Positions 37,634-49,033 of a stretch of 64,000 bases of DNA are shown piece after piece. This DNA comes from Lentimicrobiaceae bacterium (GTDB lineage Bacteria > Bacteroidota > Bacteroidia > Bacteroidales > JAGNHN01), in the NCBI GenBank assembly GCA_018001695.1, contig JAGNHN010000008.1, positions 17,640-81,639 on the forward strand. The letters are read 5' to 3'. Below the pieces are notes generated by a model, which had not been told where the DNA came from, ran no database searches, and saw only the letters and a list, made by a program, of their open reading frames with translations. The first letter of the stretch is position 1, and each line of letters starts with the position of its first letter. The translations under genes and the position numbers were made by a program.

Positions 37634-39744
37634 TTCACACGGACAAGCTTGGGTGTGCTAAGGATGTTCACTGCTTCGAATAAGTGGCGGTCTTTCCGCA
37701 ATTGCTCATGCCACTTTTCCATGGTTGCGCGCTTGACTGTATCGGCTTCCAGAAGTATCTGATCTGCTTTTGGGTAGGAAGCCATAATATCCAGGGCGTT
37801 TTTACCCAATGATTCAAACCTCTTGTTTTCTGCTTTCCTTAGGGCCTCAAAGTCAAGGTATGCCTGCCATTCCAATGGGTAATATGTAGCGTCGCGCTGG
37901 GATTTGAGCTGTCTGGCCTGATCCTGCAACAGTTGGAATGTGGTGTCAGAGGTCATCCTGCGGTTTTGATACTGGCGTATCGCTTTCATGTCAAGTGTGG
38001 AGGATGTCCATGGCTGGTAAGTTGCCGGATCGATGATATTCCAGGGCATGGGATAATCCCGTTCTTTTTCACCAATGTCGACATAGGCAAAACGGTCCGG
38101 TAAAATGATATCGGGTGTGAGTCCTTGAAGCTGTGTTGTGTTACCATTGATACGATAGAACTTCTGGGTTGTCAGCTTGATGGAGCCCAGGGGTTTGATG
38201 TCTTCATTTTCCTGGGGGACCATTCGGTCCAGCTCAAAAAACCGTTGTACGGTTCCTTTCCCAAATGTGGTAGCACTGCCGATGATAAGTGCCCTGCCAT
38301 AGTCCTGCATGGCAGCGGCGAAGATCTCGGATGCCGAAGCACTGAAGGAGTTCACCATGACGACCAGTGGGCCGGCATACTGGACCTTGGCATCTTTATC
38401 GTCGAACACTGAAGGGGCGCCCATACGTGATTTAACCTGGACAACCGGTCCTTTCTCAATGAAATAGCCTGCAATAGCTACGGCGTCCATCAGGGAGCCA
38501 CCCCCATTATCACGAAGGTCAAAAACAAGCCCGTCTATCCCTTCTTCCTGTAGTTTGTTGAGTTCTGCCAGTACGTCTTTGGCGCTGGAGCGTCCTTGGC
38601 TGTCGTTGAAATCCATGTAGAAAGAAGGCAGCTTGATATAACCAATCCGGCGTTTGCTACCCTCTTCCTGGAGAATGGCTGACTTGGCAAAGGTCTCCTC
38701 TAGCACCACCACTTCCCGGACAATGGAAATTATGGTCAGACTTCCGTCTATCTTGCGCACGGTAAGATGCACGGTGGTTCCTTTAGGACCCCGGATAAGG
38801 CGCACCGCGTCATCCAGTCGCATATCGACCACATCAACCGGCTCTTCGCCATCCTGGGCTACTTTCACGATCAGATCTCCGACCTCTAGCTCACCCTGGC
38901 GGGCTGAGGCGCTGCCGGGGACGATGCGGTTGACCTTGATGTAGCCGTCTTCCTGCTCGAGGGTTGCGCCGATACCTTCCAATTGCCCGCTGAAACGGAT
39001 GTCAAAATCCTCCTTGGCTTTGGGTGGATAATAGCCCGAATGTGGATCAAAAACGTTGATAAACGCATTCAGGAACATGTCAAACCGTTCTTTGCGTTCC
39101 GTTTTTTGAAGCCGGGTCAGCCAGTCTTTATTACGTTTTGCTACATTTTCCCTTGCCCAAACTTCCCATTCAGCAAAGGTCTTCTGGGTGAATGTTGTAT
39201 CTCCTTTTTCTATGGCCTTCTCCTGCTCTTCCATTTTTCCGGACAGGCGGCTCAGGGTCTGAAACTTCAGATTCAGCTGCCATCGTTCTTTAAGCTCATC
39301 CGGCGTGGCAGCATAATCCAGTTTGTCAGCATCTGTTTCAATAAAGGCTTCTTTGGAAAAGTCAAAAGGTTGTGCCAGTATTTCGTTGGCGTATTGCTGG
39401 GCTTCATCGATGCGGCGGGTAATGATCTCGTTGGACAACTCAAAGAAAGTCATGGACCCATCCTGGAAGGCGTCGTCGATGCTATAGCGGAAGGCTGATA
39501 GCGCATTGGCATCTTCCTGCAACAGAAAGCGTTTGCTAATATCAAGGCGCTTCAGATATAGATCAAAGACCTGGGCTGAGAGGCTGTCATTGAGCTCCTT
39601 GGGATTATAGTGAAGGTTGTTAAGACTATTGGTAACCAGGTTCATAAGGACCCTGTCGCGTGTCACAGGATCGGTGGGTTTCCAGGCTGCCAGCAGCAGG
39701 ATCCCTGCCATGGACAGTATTACATATATCGCGTAGCGTCTCAT
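37630..39744 (-). CDS. prc: Carboxy-terminal processing protease
   Basis: The protein has 704 residues and belongs to peptidase family S41A, close in size to E. coli Prc/Tsp. A single N-terminal hydrophobic segment (about 4-20) is a signal or anchor. An alpha-helical N-terminal region is followed by a PDZ domain (about 255-350, GIGATLEQEDGYIKVNRIVPGSA) that binds substrate tails. The protease domain has VNSFSASASEIFAAAMQDYGRA (catalytic Ser about 467) and FGKGTVQ (catalytic Lys about 495). A C-terminal helical region follows. It acts in the periplasm on C-termini of proteins, including cell-wall enzymes. It lies 78 bp downstream of gyrB on the same strand and may be co-transcribed. Confidence 0.95.
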   Translation of the reverse strand: MRRYAIYVILSMAGILLLAAWKPTDPVTRDRVLMNLVTNSLNNLHYNPKELNDSLSAQVFDLYLKRLDISKRFLLQEDANALSAFRYSIDDAFQDGSMTFFELSNEIITRRIDEAQQYANEILAQPFDFSKEAFIETDADKLDYAATPDELKERWQLNLKFQTLSRLSGKMEEQEKAIEKGDTTFTQKTFAEWEVWARENVAKRNKDWLTRLQKTERKERFDMFLNAFINVFDPHSGYYPPKAKEDFDIRFSGQLEGIGATLEQEDGYIKVNRIVPGSASARQGELEVGDLIVKVAQDGEEPVDVVDMRLDDAVRLIRGPKGTTVHLTVRKIDGSLTIISIVREVVVLEETFAKSAILQEEGSKRRIGYIKLPSFYMDFNDSQGRSSAKDVLAELNKLQEEGIDGLVFDLRDNGGGSLMDAVAIAGYFIEKGPVVQVKSRMGAPSVFDDKDAKVQYAGPLVVMVNSFSASASEIFAAAMQDYGRALIIGSATTFGKGTVQRFFELDRMVPQENEDIKPLGSIKLTTQKFYRINGNTTQLQGLTPDIILPDRFAYVDIGEKERDYPMPWNIIDPATYQPWTSSTLDMKAIRQYQNRRMTSDTTFQLLQDQARQLKSQRDATYYPLEWQAYLDFEALRKAENKRFESLGKNALDIMASYPKADQILLEADTVKRATMEKWHEQLRKDRHLFEAVNILSTPKLVRVN

Positions 39745-39822
39745 AGGAATATCATCTTCAAGCCCGGGACGGTTGTCCCTGCCAGGAATAAACGCCTGTA
39801 AAGTTAAAAAGTTGCAGCCAGG

Positions 39823-41856
<2,034 letters not shown>

Positions 41857-41954
41857 TCAATTCAGAATAAATTGACAATTTATCAACTCATAAATAATTG
41901 TAAATTAATCTGATATACTTAATCCCGATGCTTCAGAAAATCATTGACGGGAAC

Positions 41955-43661
41955 TCAGAATGCATAGGTAAATCCGGCCATGACACGCAATCCCTGGACC
42001 GGATAACCATTCCAAACATAATAGTGCCGGTTGAGCATATTATTTACTTCAACGAAACCGGACAAAATCTTGCTGTACCTGTATTCCACCCCCGCATTCA
42101 GGTCAAGATAACCCGGCAGTGTCACGGTCAGCTCTTTCCCCTGCAGCTCATAATCCCTGGCAAGCCTTTCTGTCGCGCCAAAAAGCTCGGTCCTGACCAG
42201 GAACTTCTCGCCAAGCCTGTAAGATAGGAGAAAAGCGGTTGTGAATTCCGGAATATGCCAGGGGGTAGCATTCCCCAGCGAAAAGTGCTGGTACTTCATC
42301 CGTAGCCGGCTCTGCCATTTCTGATGCCAGTCAAAGGTGAACGCTGCATTGGCTTCAAAGAGGTTTACGTTATCCAATACCAGGGTAAATGGACGCCAGG
42401 GTTGCAACAATGTGTCGTTGACAAAGAAACCGGCATTGTCCAGTTTACTGACAACAATTCCGGTGTGAAAACCAATCTTCCTGCCAAGACGTCCATCCAG
42501 GTTGCCGTAAATTTGCAATTTGTTTTTCTGAAAATAGAGTGGAATTCGATCTCCAATATAGGGATTATCACCCATTAATCTTTTGATATTCATGCGGGTG
42601 ACATCTCCTTTCATTCCAAACGAAATACTGAGTGCCTGATCAATGACGTCAATTTTGACGCCAATTATAGGGCTCAACATCAATTCAGAAGCAGTATCTG
42701 TCATGACATCGGCCCTTAATCCGGCATGTAATTCAAATTCTCCCATCCGTGCTTTGAATACAGGCTGGATAGTGATCAATGATACCACGCCCTGGTTAGA
42801 GTCTGCCAGAACAGTCTGGTCCAACTCCGCTGCTGCCGTGACGGCAATTTCCTGTCTGTCTGAGAACTCCAAAAAATCCAGTTGCTTCCCGACCAGTGCA
42901 GAAATGCCGGCTGTCAGTGCACGGCTCTCACTCAGGTTATTCAGATGATGGATGTTCAGGCGCGTGTCATAATGGATTTTCCGCTTGTCGATATCATGAC
43001 GGAATGCCCCTAACTCGAGCCCGAGCTGCTGATAACGCTGCCGGTAGTCTTCCGGTTCAGGCATGGAATCCATGACCGGAAATCCATAAAAATGATAAAC
43101 ATCCCGGTTGTAGGCAAAGCCGGCCCACTTTGTATGGCCTTTCTTTCCTATCTGCCTGATATTGAATCCCAAATGATTGTTGCTGGTTCCAGGAAACCCT
43201 ACTTCCGGCAATTCACCACGACTCGAGAAATGTTTTATTCTGATGGCGTAGTTCAGGTCTTTGGCGCGCTGGCTGTTATAGTAATAGTCGACGAAAGGAC
43301 TGGTGTAGGTTCCCATTCCGGCCCGCAGGTAATTGCTGTAGAGCTTTGTCAGCGGTTCTCCCGCCAGTCTGGCCGGCTTAAGCGGGGTGACAGTGAAGGG
43401 CGTGGGCAGCAGTGTAGACAGAATTTCATACGTAAAGTCCTTTTTCAGGGATGCTGTGTCACTGGTGACAGGATTCATGCCGATCTTCATGGCATCAGCG
43501 ATGGTCGGCTCAAATGGCGCAACCACCGTGATCTCTTCCTGGTGTGGTTGTCCCTGTCCCATGACCAGGGCCCCGGTGGGATTGAGGATAAGCGCGCATA
43601 TTGCGAAAATAACGGTCACCATCTCTCTATGTAATCTCATATATGTTGATTTCATGGTCAT
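41955..43661 (-). CDS. TonB-dependent-receptor-like outer-membrane beta-barrel protein
   Basis: The protein has 568 residues. Starts at 43661, 43655 and 43640 are all possible; the one at 43640 (MRLHREM) gives the neatest signal peptide. After cleavage a short conserved segment EITVVAPFEPTIADAMKIG is seen, then alternating amphipathic strands to the C-terminus, which ends in aromatic-rich GFTYAF, typical of an outer-membrane barrel. It has no obvious plug domain of a full TonB receptor and is shorter than one. It follows the TPR gene by 15 bp, so the two are very likely one operon. Its role is unknown; barrel assembly or transport with the TPR partner is possible. Confidence 0.7.
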   Translation of the reverse strand: MTMKSTYMRLHREMVTVIFAICALILNPTGALVMGQGQPHQEEITVVAPFEPTIADAMKIGMNPVTSDTASLKKDFTYEILSTLLPTPFTVTPLKPARLAGEPLTKLYSNYLRAGMGTYTSPFVDYYYNSQRAKDLNYAIRIKHFSSRGELPEVGFPGTSNNHLGFNIRQIGKKGHTKWAGFAYNRDVYHFYGFPVMDSMPEPEDYRQRYQQLGLELGAFRHDIDKRKIHYDTRLNIHHLNNLSESRALTAGISALVGKQLDFLEFSDRQEIAVTAAAELDQTVLADSNQGVVSLITIQPVFKARMGEFELHAGLRADVMTDTASELMLSPIIGVKIDVIDQALSISFGMKGDVTRMNIKRLMGDNPYIGDRIPLYFQKNKLQIYGNLDGRLGRKIGFHTGIVVSKLDNAGFFVNDTLLQPWRPFTLVLDNVNLFEANAAFTFDWHQKWQSRLRMKYQHFSLGNATPWHIPEFTTAFLLSYRLGEKFLVRTELFGATERLARDYELQGKELTVTLPGYLDLNAGVEYRYSKILSGFVEVNNMLNRHYYVWNGYPVQGLRVMAGFTYAF

Positions 43662-43676
43662 TGCCGTTCTTATGGT

Positions 43677-46600
43677 TTAGAATAACTCATCAAAATCACC
43701 ACGCTCCTCCTCCGTAGGTGCGGTAGGTGCCGGCTGCGTCTTCTGATCAATGGCGCGCAACTTATCCTGTGCTTCCCGCACCAGATCAAGTCCATCGTGG
43801 TTGTCAATAATACTCTGCAGGGTTTGCCTTGCCTGGAATGTATTCCCCTGAGCCAGGTAGATATCTGCCAGTAGCAGGAAAGCCCTGGCCATCCAGTGGT
43901 CCTGTGACTGGTATTTTTCTATCAGGTCAAACACGGTCTTTTCCGCCTTGCTGACCTGGTTTTGGTTGAAGAGGATCATCGCATCGTAATACATAGCTTC
44001 TGCTCCCATGGCACCGCTGCTCAGCCTGTAGGTGATGCGGAACGATTTCTGAGCTGCAAGGCTGTCTCCCATATTCAGGTATGATTTCGCTGTGATAAGA
44101 TGGGCCTCGGTCAGTAGTTTTTCCGGAGCCCTTTCATTGCGCAGTATTTCTGCTCCGGCCTCCAGGGCATCCTGGTGCATGCCCAGCAGGTGCCGGCAGC
44201 GCATGAGGCCCGTCCAGGCAGTAAGGATGTTGGCGGGTAGCTGCGCTCTTCGCACCAGACCATCATAATATGTGAGGGCGCGCTGACAATCTTTACGTTC
44301 GTAGTTGATCTCTGCGGCCCGCAGCAGCGCTTTTTCTGCGAAACTGGTGTTGGAAAGGGCTACTTCTTCGTAACCGCTGAGGGCTTCATCATGTCGCTTC
44401 TCGGCGGTTAAAGACTCCGACCGGTAAAAAAGGGCAGGTATCCGGTAGCGTCCCTGAGGGAACCTGTCCAGGTATTGATTGAATCCCTCCAGCGCTTTAA
44501 GTCGATTACCGCCCAGGTATTGATTTTCAGCAGCAAGAAAGAGCAGGGAGTCCTGCTCCCGGTCGCTTACCCTGGCGAACGGTATGTTCTCTGAATAGCT
44601 GAAGAACTCCTCCGGACGATTGATTTCAACATAGATATTGCGGATCAGGGTGAGTGCTTCCATGGATTCCGGTGTGCCGGGATAATCGTTGACCACTTTC
44701 TTGAGTGTCACCAGTGCCTGATCATCCAGGCCAGCATTGAACTGCAGCAGCCCGATCTTCATGAGTGATTTTTTATCAAAACCGCTGCCCTGGTATTCCT
44801 GGGTGACCTGCCTGAAGGTCCGCATGGCCAGTTCGTTCTGGTTTACCTGCAAATAGGTGCTGCCCAGCTCATACATGGCGTCATCGCGATATGGAGAGCG
44901 TGGGAATCGGCTGAGTATAAGTTGCAGACTCTCAATCTTTTCCTGTGTGCGATCCAAGACTCCCAGAGCCAGGGATTTTTGATAATAGGCGTAGTCCTGA
45001 TCCATGGCATTGAATTGGATCCCCTGGTCGTAGAAAGTGATGGCCTGGTCGTACATCTTCCGGATAAAGAAACAGTCGCCCGTCCGGATGGCCGCATCTG
45101 CCTTCATTTTGGAATCCGCCTGACCCGGGTCTCTCAGAAACTTACGGAATTCAATACTGGCTTTTTCGTAATCCTTCTGCTGGAAGTGGGCATAGCCTGC
45201 ATTGTAGGGGGTGGTCTTAAAGAGCCCTGAGCGGAAGGCCCCGGGCATGGTAGCGAAAAGATTGTAATAGCGCAGCGCCTTATCGTATTGCTTTAGGTTA
45301 TACCAGGATTCCCCGATCCAGTAATGAGCTTCTGCTTTCAATGCTGTCTCACCTTCATATTCCGTGCTCTTAGTGAACATCTGGATGGCGTCCTCGTATT
45401 TGCGCTCATTGAATAGTTCTGTGGCACGATAATAGGCCACTTTCTGATAGGCGGCATAGAGTGCCGGGGTCTTTTTCTGGATATTGTCCAGTGCTTCAAT
45501 GGCGCCGGCGTAGTTTCTGGTCGACAGGAAGAGGTCAACCAGGTATCCATTCGCCTCGTCCAGCCTGGGTGACCTGGGATATTCCCTGATATAGGTCTTC
45601 AAGGCATCAATAGCTTCATTGTAAGGATTATAGGATAATTCATAGCTAAGCTTGGCGTAATTGAAGAGCGCGTCTTCCTGAATCAGGTTGTCTTTGCCAA
45701 TACGATAGGATTCCCTGAAGGCATTCCATGCAAACTTCTTTTTATCAGTGAGGATATACACATGTCCGAGGTGATACAGGGCATTCTGAGAGAGGCTGTC
45801 CAGTGCATTGACAGAGGCCTTCTGAAGATTGCTTTCTGCGCAGGCCATATCACCTGACTTATAGCATGCAATTCCTAATTGGTAGAAATCGGTCCGGGAC
45901 GGTCTTTGCCCGGGGGTTTCTATGTAGGATTTCAGGTAAGGTACGGCAGCTATATATTGTCCGGAATAATAGTATGCGTCACCGGTCATGCGTGCTATCT
46001 CAGCTTTGCGACTTCCTGTAGCATCCTGCATCAGCTCAGGTCCGTTAAGGATGACCTTCTCCCAGTCGGCTGTGGCATAATCGATCTGTATCAGGTAGTG
46101 AGGTACGATCTTTTTAAAGTGCGCATCCTGGGCAATACGGACAAAGCCTTCGCGTGCTGTGTTGTAATCTCCGCGGATATAGGCAAGGTGGGCATAGTAA
46201 TAGTTGACCGGTCCGGCATAACGGGTCCGGCTGTCCTTGACTTTCGCAAACTCTTTGGTGGCGGCATCAAACTCTTCTTCAGACAGATGGGCATAGCCTT
46301 TTTTAAAGTGGTACTCGGCCTTGGCTTCGCCTTTCAGTTCTTTAGTATCAACAGCTTCAAAGTACCGGATTGCTGCCCTGTAGCTTTTCTTCTGGTATTC
46401 CGACCGGCCCAGGTTAAATTTCACCATATTGGTGTGGTTGTTATTGGCATGGTCGTCGATAAAGGCAAGCAGTCGGTCGCGGCTATCCTGGTTAAAGAGC
46501 TCAAGGGCACACAGCGCTTCATGATAGGCGGCTTCAGCGCGAAGGACAGGGATGGCAGCTACATCAGCGTCATGCATCAGTGCAAAGAACAGTTCCCGCG

Positions 46601-46751
46601 CAGCGGGGTACTTTTCTTTTTCAAACAAGTCCATGGCTTCCCTGAACCTGGCTTCGGGATTTTGATGAACAGCGGGTAGCTGGGCGTGGATGGGCCAGGG
46701 CAGGATGGCCATCAGCAAGATGATAAGGAATGGGGCGCTCGTTCTTTTCAT
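43677..46751 (-). CDS. Large tetratricopeptide-repeat periplasmic protein
   Basis: The protein has 1,024 residues. A signal peptide (MKRTSAPFLIILLMAILPWPIHAQ) is followed by some 20 TPR-type helical hairpins along the whole length (for example AEYHFKKGYAHLSEEEFDAATKEFAKV and YWIGESWYNLKQYDKALRYYNLF), of the YbgF/BamD kind. The acidic tail is EERGDFDELF. TPR proteins of this sort act as periplasmic scaffolds for envelope assembly. The outer-membrane barrel immediately downstream suggests that the two work together. Confidence 0.85.
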   Translation of the reverse strand: MKRTSAPFLIILLMAILPWPIHAQLPAVHQNPEARFREAMDLFEKEKYPAARELFFALMHDADVAAIPVLRAEAAYHEALCALELFNQDSRDRLLAFIDDHANNNHTNMVKFNLGRSEYQKKSYRAAIRYFEAVDTKELKGEAKAEYHFKKGYAHLSEEEFDAATKEFAKVKDSRTRYAGPVNYYYAHLAYIRGDYNTAREGFVRIAQDAHFKKIVPHYLIQIDYATADWEKVILNGPELMQDATGSRKAEIARMTGDAYYYSGQYIAAVPYLKSYIETPGQRPSRTDFYQLGIACYKSGDMACAESNLQKASVNALDSLSQNALYHLGHVYILTDKKKFAWNAFRESYRIGKDNLIQEDALFNYAKLSYELSYNPYNEAIDALKTYIREYPRSPRLDEANGYLVDLFLSTRNYAGAIEALDNIQKKTPALYAAYQKVAYYRATELFNERKYEDAIQMFTKSTEYEGETALKAEAHYWIGESWYNLKQYDKALRYYNLFATMPGAFRSGLFKTTPYNAGYAHFQQKDYEKASIEFRKFLRDPGQADSKMKADAAIRTGDCFFIRKMYDQAITFYDQGIQFNAMDQDYAYYQKSLALGVLDRTQEKIESLQLILSRFPRSPYRDDAMYELGSTYLQVNQNELAMRTFRQVTQEYQGSGFDKKSLMKIGLLQFNAGLDDQALVTLKKVVNDYPGTPESMEALTLIRNIYVEINRPEEFFSYSENIPFARVSDREQDSLLFLAAENQYLGGNRLKALEGFNQYLDRFPQGRYRIPALFYRSESLTAEKRHDEALSGYEEVALSNTSFAEKALLRAAEINYERKDCQRALTYYDGLVRRAQLPANILTAWTGLMRCRHLLGMHQDALEAGAEILRNERAPEKLLTEAHLITAKSYLNMGDSLAAQKSFRITYRLSSGAMGAEAMYYDAMILFNQNQVSKAEKTVFDLIEKYQSQDHWMARAFLLLADIYLAQGNTFQARQTLQSIIDNHDGLDLVREAQDKLRAIDQKTQPAPTAPTEEERGDFDELF

Positions 46752-46925
46752 ATCTTCTATCTTCCTTGACCCTAAAGGTTTAGGGATGCTAAAGGTAAGG
46801 CTTTTTGCAGGGGGGCTGCGGGTTGTAAGCGGGAGTTTTCAACATGAAAACATGGAAAAAATTCGCTTGTAAAACGCAGCCTGGCTGATCTTAGTACATC
46901 TTGCAAGATGATAGGTTTGAAAAAG

Positions 46926-47302
46926 GCCCGGGAAGATGCTGTAAGCCGGATTCTGTCTCCCGGCATGCCGGGCTTCTATCATTTATCTAGCCCTGCCGTC
47001 GCCGGCAGGATCCATCGGCCTACCCCCCGGGATTGGACGAGCAGCCCTTAAGCCCCGGTATATTTGGCCTTTCAACCCATAAGGTTTACCCCTGCGTTAT
47101 GTCACCATAACGAAGCGTGGGCGCTTACTCCACGTTTTCACCCTTGCCGGTCCCGGTTGCCAGGACTTAGGCGGTTGTTTTCTGTGGCACTTGCTGTTCC
47201 CGGTCGTTCCCGGGACCTTCCCGTTAGGAAGTATGGTGCTCTGTGTTGTCCGGACTTTCCTCTCCCCGCTGACGCGGGCAGCGATAGAATACATCTTCCC
47301 AA
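46926..47302 (-). ncRNA. rnpB: RNase P RNA, bacterial class A
   Basis: Read on the minus strand, the 5' part has the universal P4 segment GAGGAAAGTCCGGAC (near 47265-47245) and the 3' part has ACAGAATCCGGCTTA. The ends pair to form helix P1: GGGAAGATG at the 5' end (47300-47292) and CATCTTCCC at the 3' end (46938-46930). The length of about 377 nt fits class A. It is the catalytic RNA that trims the 5' leader of tRNA precursors. It lies 70 bp downstream of ychF on the same strand and has its own promoter box. Confidence 0.95.
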
Positions 47303-47311
47303 AGCCGGCTG

Positions 47312-47319
47312 CAAAGGTA
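47312..47319 (-). promoter_or_regulatory. -7 box of rnpB
   Basis: The minus-strand sequence TACCTTTG is an exact TAnnTTTG match placed about 7-10 bp before the predicted 5' end of RNase P RNA (47302), the correct distance for a transcription start. The -33 box is not obvious. Confidence 0.6.
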
Positions 47320-47370
47320 AGAAGAAAATAAGGGGTTTAGGGTATTCTGACTGGTTTTCAAGGTCTTTTG

Positions 47371-48468
47371 TCAGACATTGAAACGAATGTGCAGAATATC
47401 ACCGTCCTGGACGATATAGCTTTTCCCTTCGATATGAAGCTTACCGGCTTCCTTGCACGCTTGTTCCGATTCCAGCCTGATGAAATCATCATACTTCATC
47501 ACTTCAGCCCGGATGAAGCCGCGCTCCAGGTCGCTGTGAATGACCCCGGCTGCCTGGGGAGCCGTAGCACCACGGCGGATGGTCCATGCCCTCACTTCCT
47601 TCGGGCCGGCGGTGAAGAATACCTGCAGATCAAGCAAGGCATAGGCCGCACGGATAAGTTTGTTGACACCTGGCTCCTGCAATCCTGCATCTTGCAGAAA
47701 GGCTTCACGATCGGATGGATCCTCCAACTCTGCAATCTCCGCCTCCATCGCGCCGGCAATGGTGAGCACATCGGCCTGGCGTGACTTCAGAGCCTCTTCA
47801 ACTCTTTTCGAATGTGCATTTCCATGCAGGGCTGATGCATCATCGACATTACAGACAAACAAGACAGGCTTCATGGTCAACAGGAAGATATCAGCCACAT
47901 ACTGCTGATCCTCTTCACTCACCGGGGCTGTTCGTGCCGGCAGGAAATTCTCCAGGTGATCCTTGTACACCTGCAGTACCTCCAGTGCATGTTTGGCTTG
48001 CTTATCTCCGGATTTTGCCACTTTCTCCTGTCGTTGGATTTTCCTTGTCACTGATTCCAGATCGGCGATGCAAAGCTCAAGATCCACGATTTCAATGTCA
48101 CGAACCGGATCCACGCTGCCTTCAATATGAGGCAGGGCCGGGTCATCAAAACACCTGAGAACATGGATGATGGCATCGGTGTTACGGATGTCGGCCAGAA
48201 ACTTGTTTCCGATGCCCTCTCCCTGACTCGCACCTTTGGCCAATCCGGGTATGTCCACAATCTCAACCGTGGTCGGCATGATGCGGGCCGAATGTATCAG
48301 GGCGTCGATGGCCTGAAGCCGTGGGTCAGGTACAGAAACAATGCCGATATTGGATTTTGGGCTGCTGAATGCAAAGGCGGAGGACTCAGCTTTGGTATTG
48401 GAAATACAGTTGAACAGGGTGGTCTTTCCCGTATTGGTCAGACCGATGATCCCGCATCGTAAGGCCAT
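47371..48468 (-). CDS. ychF: Ribosome-binding ATPase YchF (Obg-like)
   Basis: The protein has 365 residues, the standard size. The P-loop at residues 9-17 reads GLTNTGKTT instead of the more common GLPNVGKST, a variant I believe is normal in Bacteroidota. Switch region DIPGLAKGASQGEGIGNKFL, then a coiled-coil insertion (about 125-200), and a C-terminal TGS domain (about 280-365, LQVFFTAGPKEVRAWTIRRG, ...GFIRAEVMKYDDF). YchF binds ATP in preference to GTP and associates with ribosomes. It is preceded by its own -7 box. Confidence 0.97.
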   Translation of the reverse strand: MALRCGIIGLTNTGKTTLFNCISNTKAESSAFAFSSPKSNIGIVSVPDPRLQAIDALIHSARIMPTTVEIVDIPGLAKGASQGEGIGNKFLADIRNTDAIIHVLRCFDDPALPHIEGSVDPVRDIEIVDLELCIADLESVTRKIQRQEKVAKSGDKQAKHALEVLQVYKDHLENFLPARTAPVSEEDQQYVADIFLLTMKPVLFVCNVDDASALHGNAHSKRVEEALKSRQADVLTIAGAMEAEIAELEDPSDREAFLQDAGLQEPGVNKLIRAAYALLDLQVFFTAGPKEVRAWTIRRGATAPQAAGVIHSDLERGFIRAEVMKYDDFIRLESEQACKEAGKLHIEGKSYIVQDGDILHIRFNV

Positions 48469-48488
48469 GTCATGATGTTTTAAGGGGG

Positions 48489-48496
48489 CAAAGATA
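48489..48496 (-). promoter_or_regulatory. Candidate -7 box of ychF
   Basis: The minus-strand sequence TATCTTTG matches TAnnTTTG exactly, 20 bp upstream of the ychF ATG (48468). This implies a very short leader and separates ychF from the cluster upstream. Confidence 0.5.
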
Positions 48497-48544
48497 CGGA
48501 AGAGCAGGACATGAGCGGATGCCGGCGCTAAAGAGGAACGGATA

Positions 48545-48997
48545 TCAATCCCAGACGAATTTCCAGTTGCCGTCAGCCTGCCTCTTCCAGATGGTCTGAA
48601 AGGTACCTTGCCTGCGTTCCTGCTTTCCGAGACTATCTGTCAGGGTGATGGTGTACTTTCCATAGGTATAGCCCAGGGTACCGCATTGGGATACATCCAC
48701 ATATTCAGGCGCCCATTCCAGTGAAATACCGTCCCAGCGCCTTCCCTTCATGTATGCCATAATGGCCTCTTTCCCTTTGATCAGCTCGTTATTCCTGTCC
48801 ATCACGGCATCCTCTGCTGCAAAATGGCTGAAAGCAGCTGTGATGCCATCACTTTCCGACATCCTTGCAAAGGCAGCCTCTGCCGCCATGATCTCCTGCT
48901 TGCCCTGGCTTACCCTGGATAGCTTACGCTGTGCCTTGCAGGAAATGATGATGGGCAGCGCGAAAAGGATGAACATCCATAAGGTTGCTCTTTTCAT
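48545..48997 (-). CDS. NTF2/SnoaL-like (DUF4440-type) lipoprotein
   Basis: The protein has 150 residues from the ATG at 48997, which opens a lipoprotein signal with lipobox IISC (Cys at 20); the frame continues to 49024 without improving the signal. The mature part fits the NTF2-like fold: MAAEAAFARMSESDGITAAFSHFAAEDAVMDRNN and a C-terminal GTFQTIWKRQADGNWKFVWD strand pair typical of DUF4440. Such proteins bind small molecules or act as simple enzymes; the ligand is unknown. It is the last gene of the minus-strand cluster, 36 bp after the beta-lactamase gene. Confidence 0.75.
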   Translation of the reverse strand: MKRATLWMFILFALPIIISCKAQRKLSRVSQGKQEIMAAEAAFARMSESDGITAAFSHFAAEDAVMDRNNELIKGKEAIMAYMKGRRWDGISLEWAPEYVDVSQCGTLGYTYGKYTITLTDSLGKQERRQGTFQTIWKRQADGNWKFVWD

Positions 48998-49033
48998 AGG
49001 GGTAACAATAGTTATGGGTAACAAGAACGGTGA

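Noticed and set aside
47371..48468. Non-standard P-loop GLTNTGKTT in YchF as a sign of altered function
   Set aside because: Key Gly, Lys and Thr residues of the P-loop are kept, and I recall this variant from other Bacteroidota YchF proteins, so it is probably lineage-typical.
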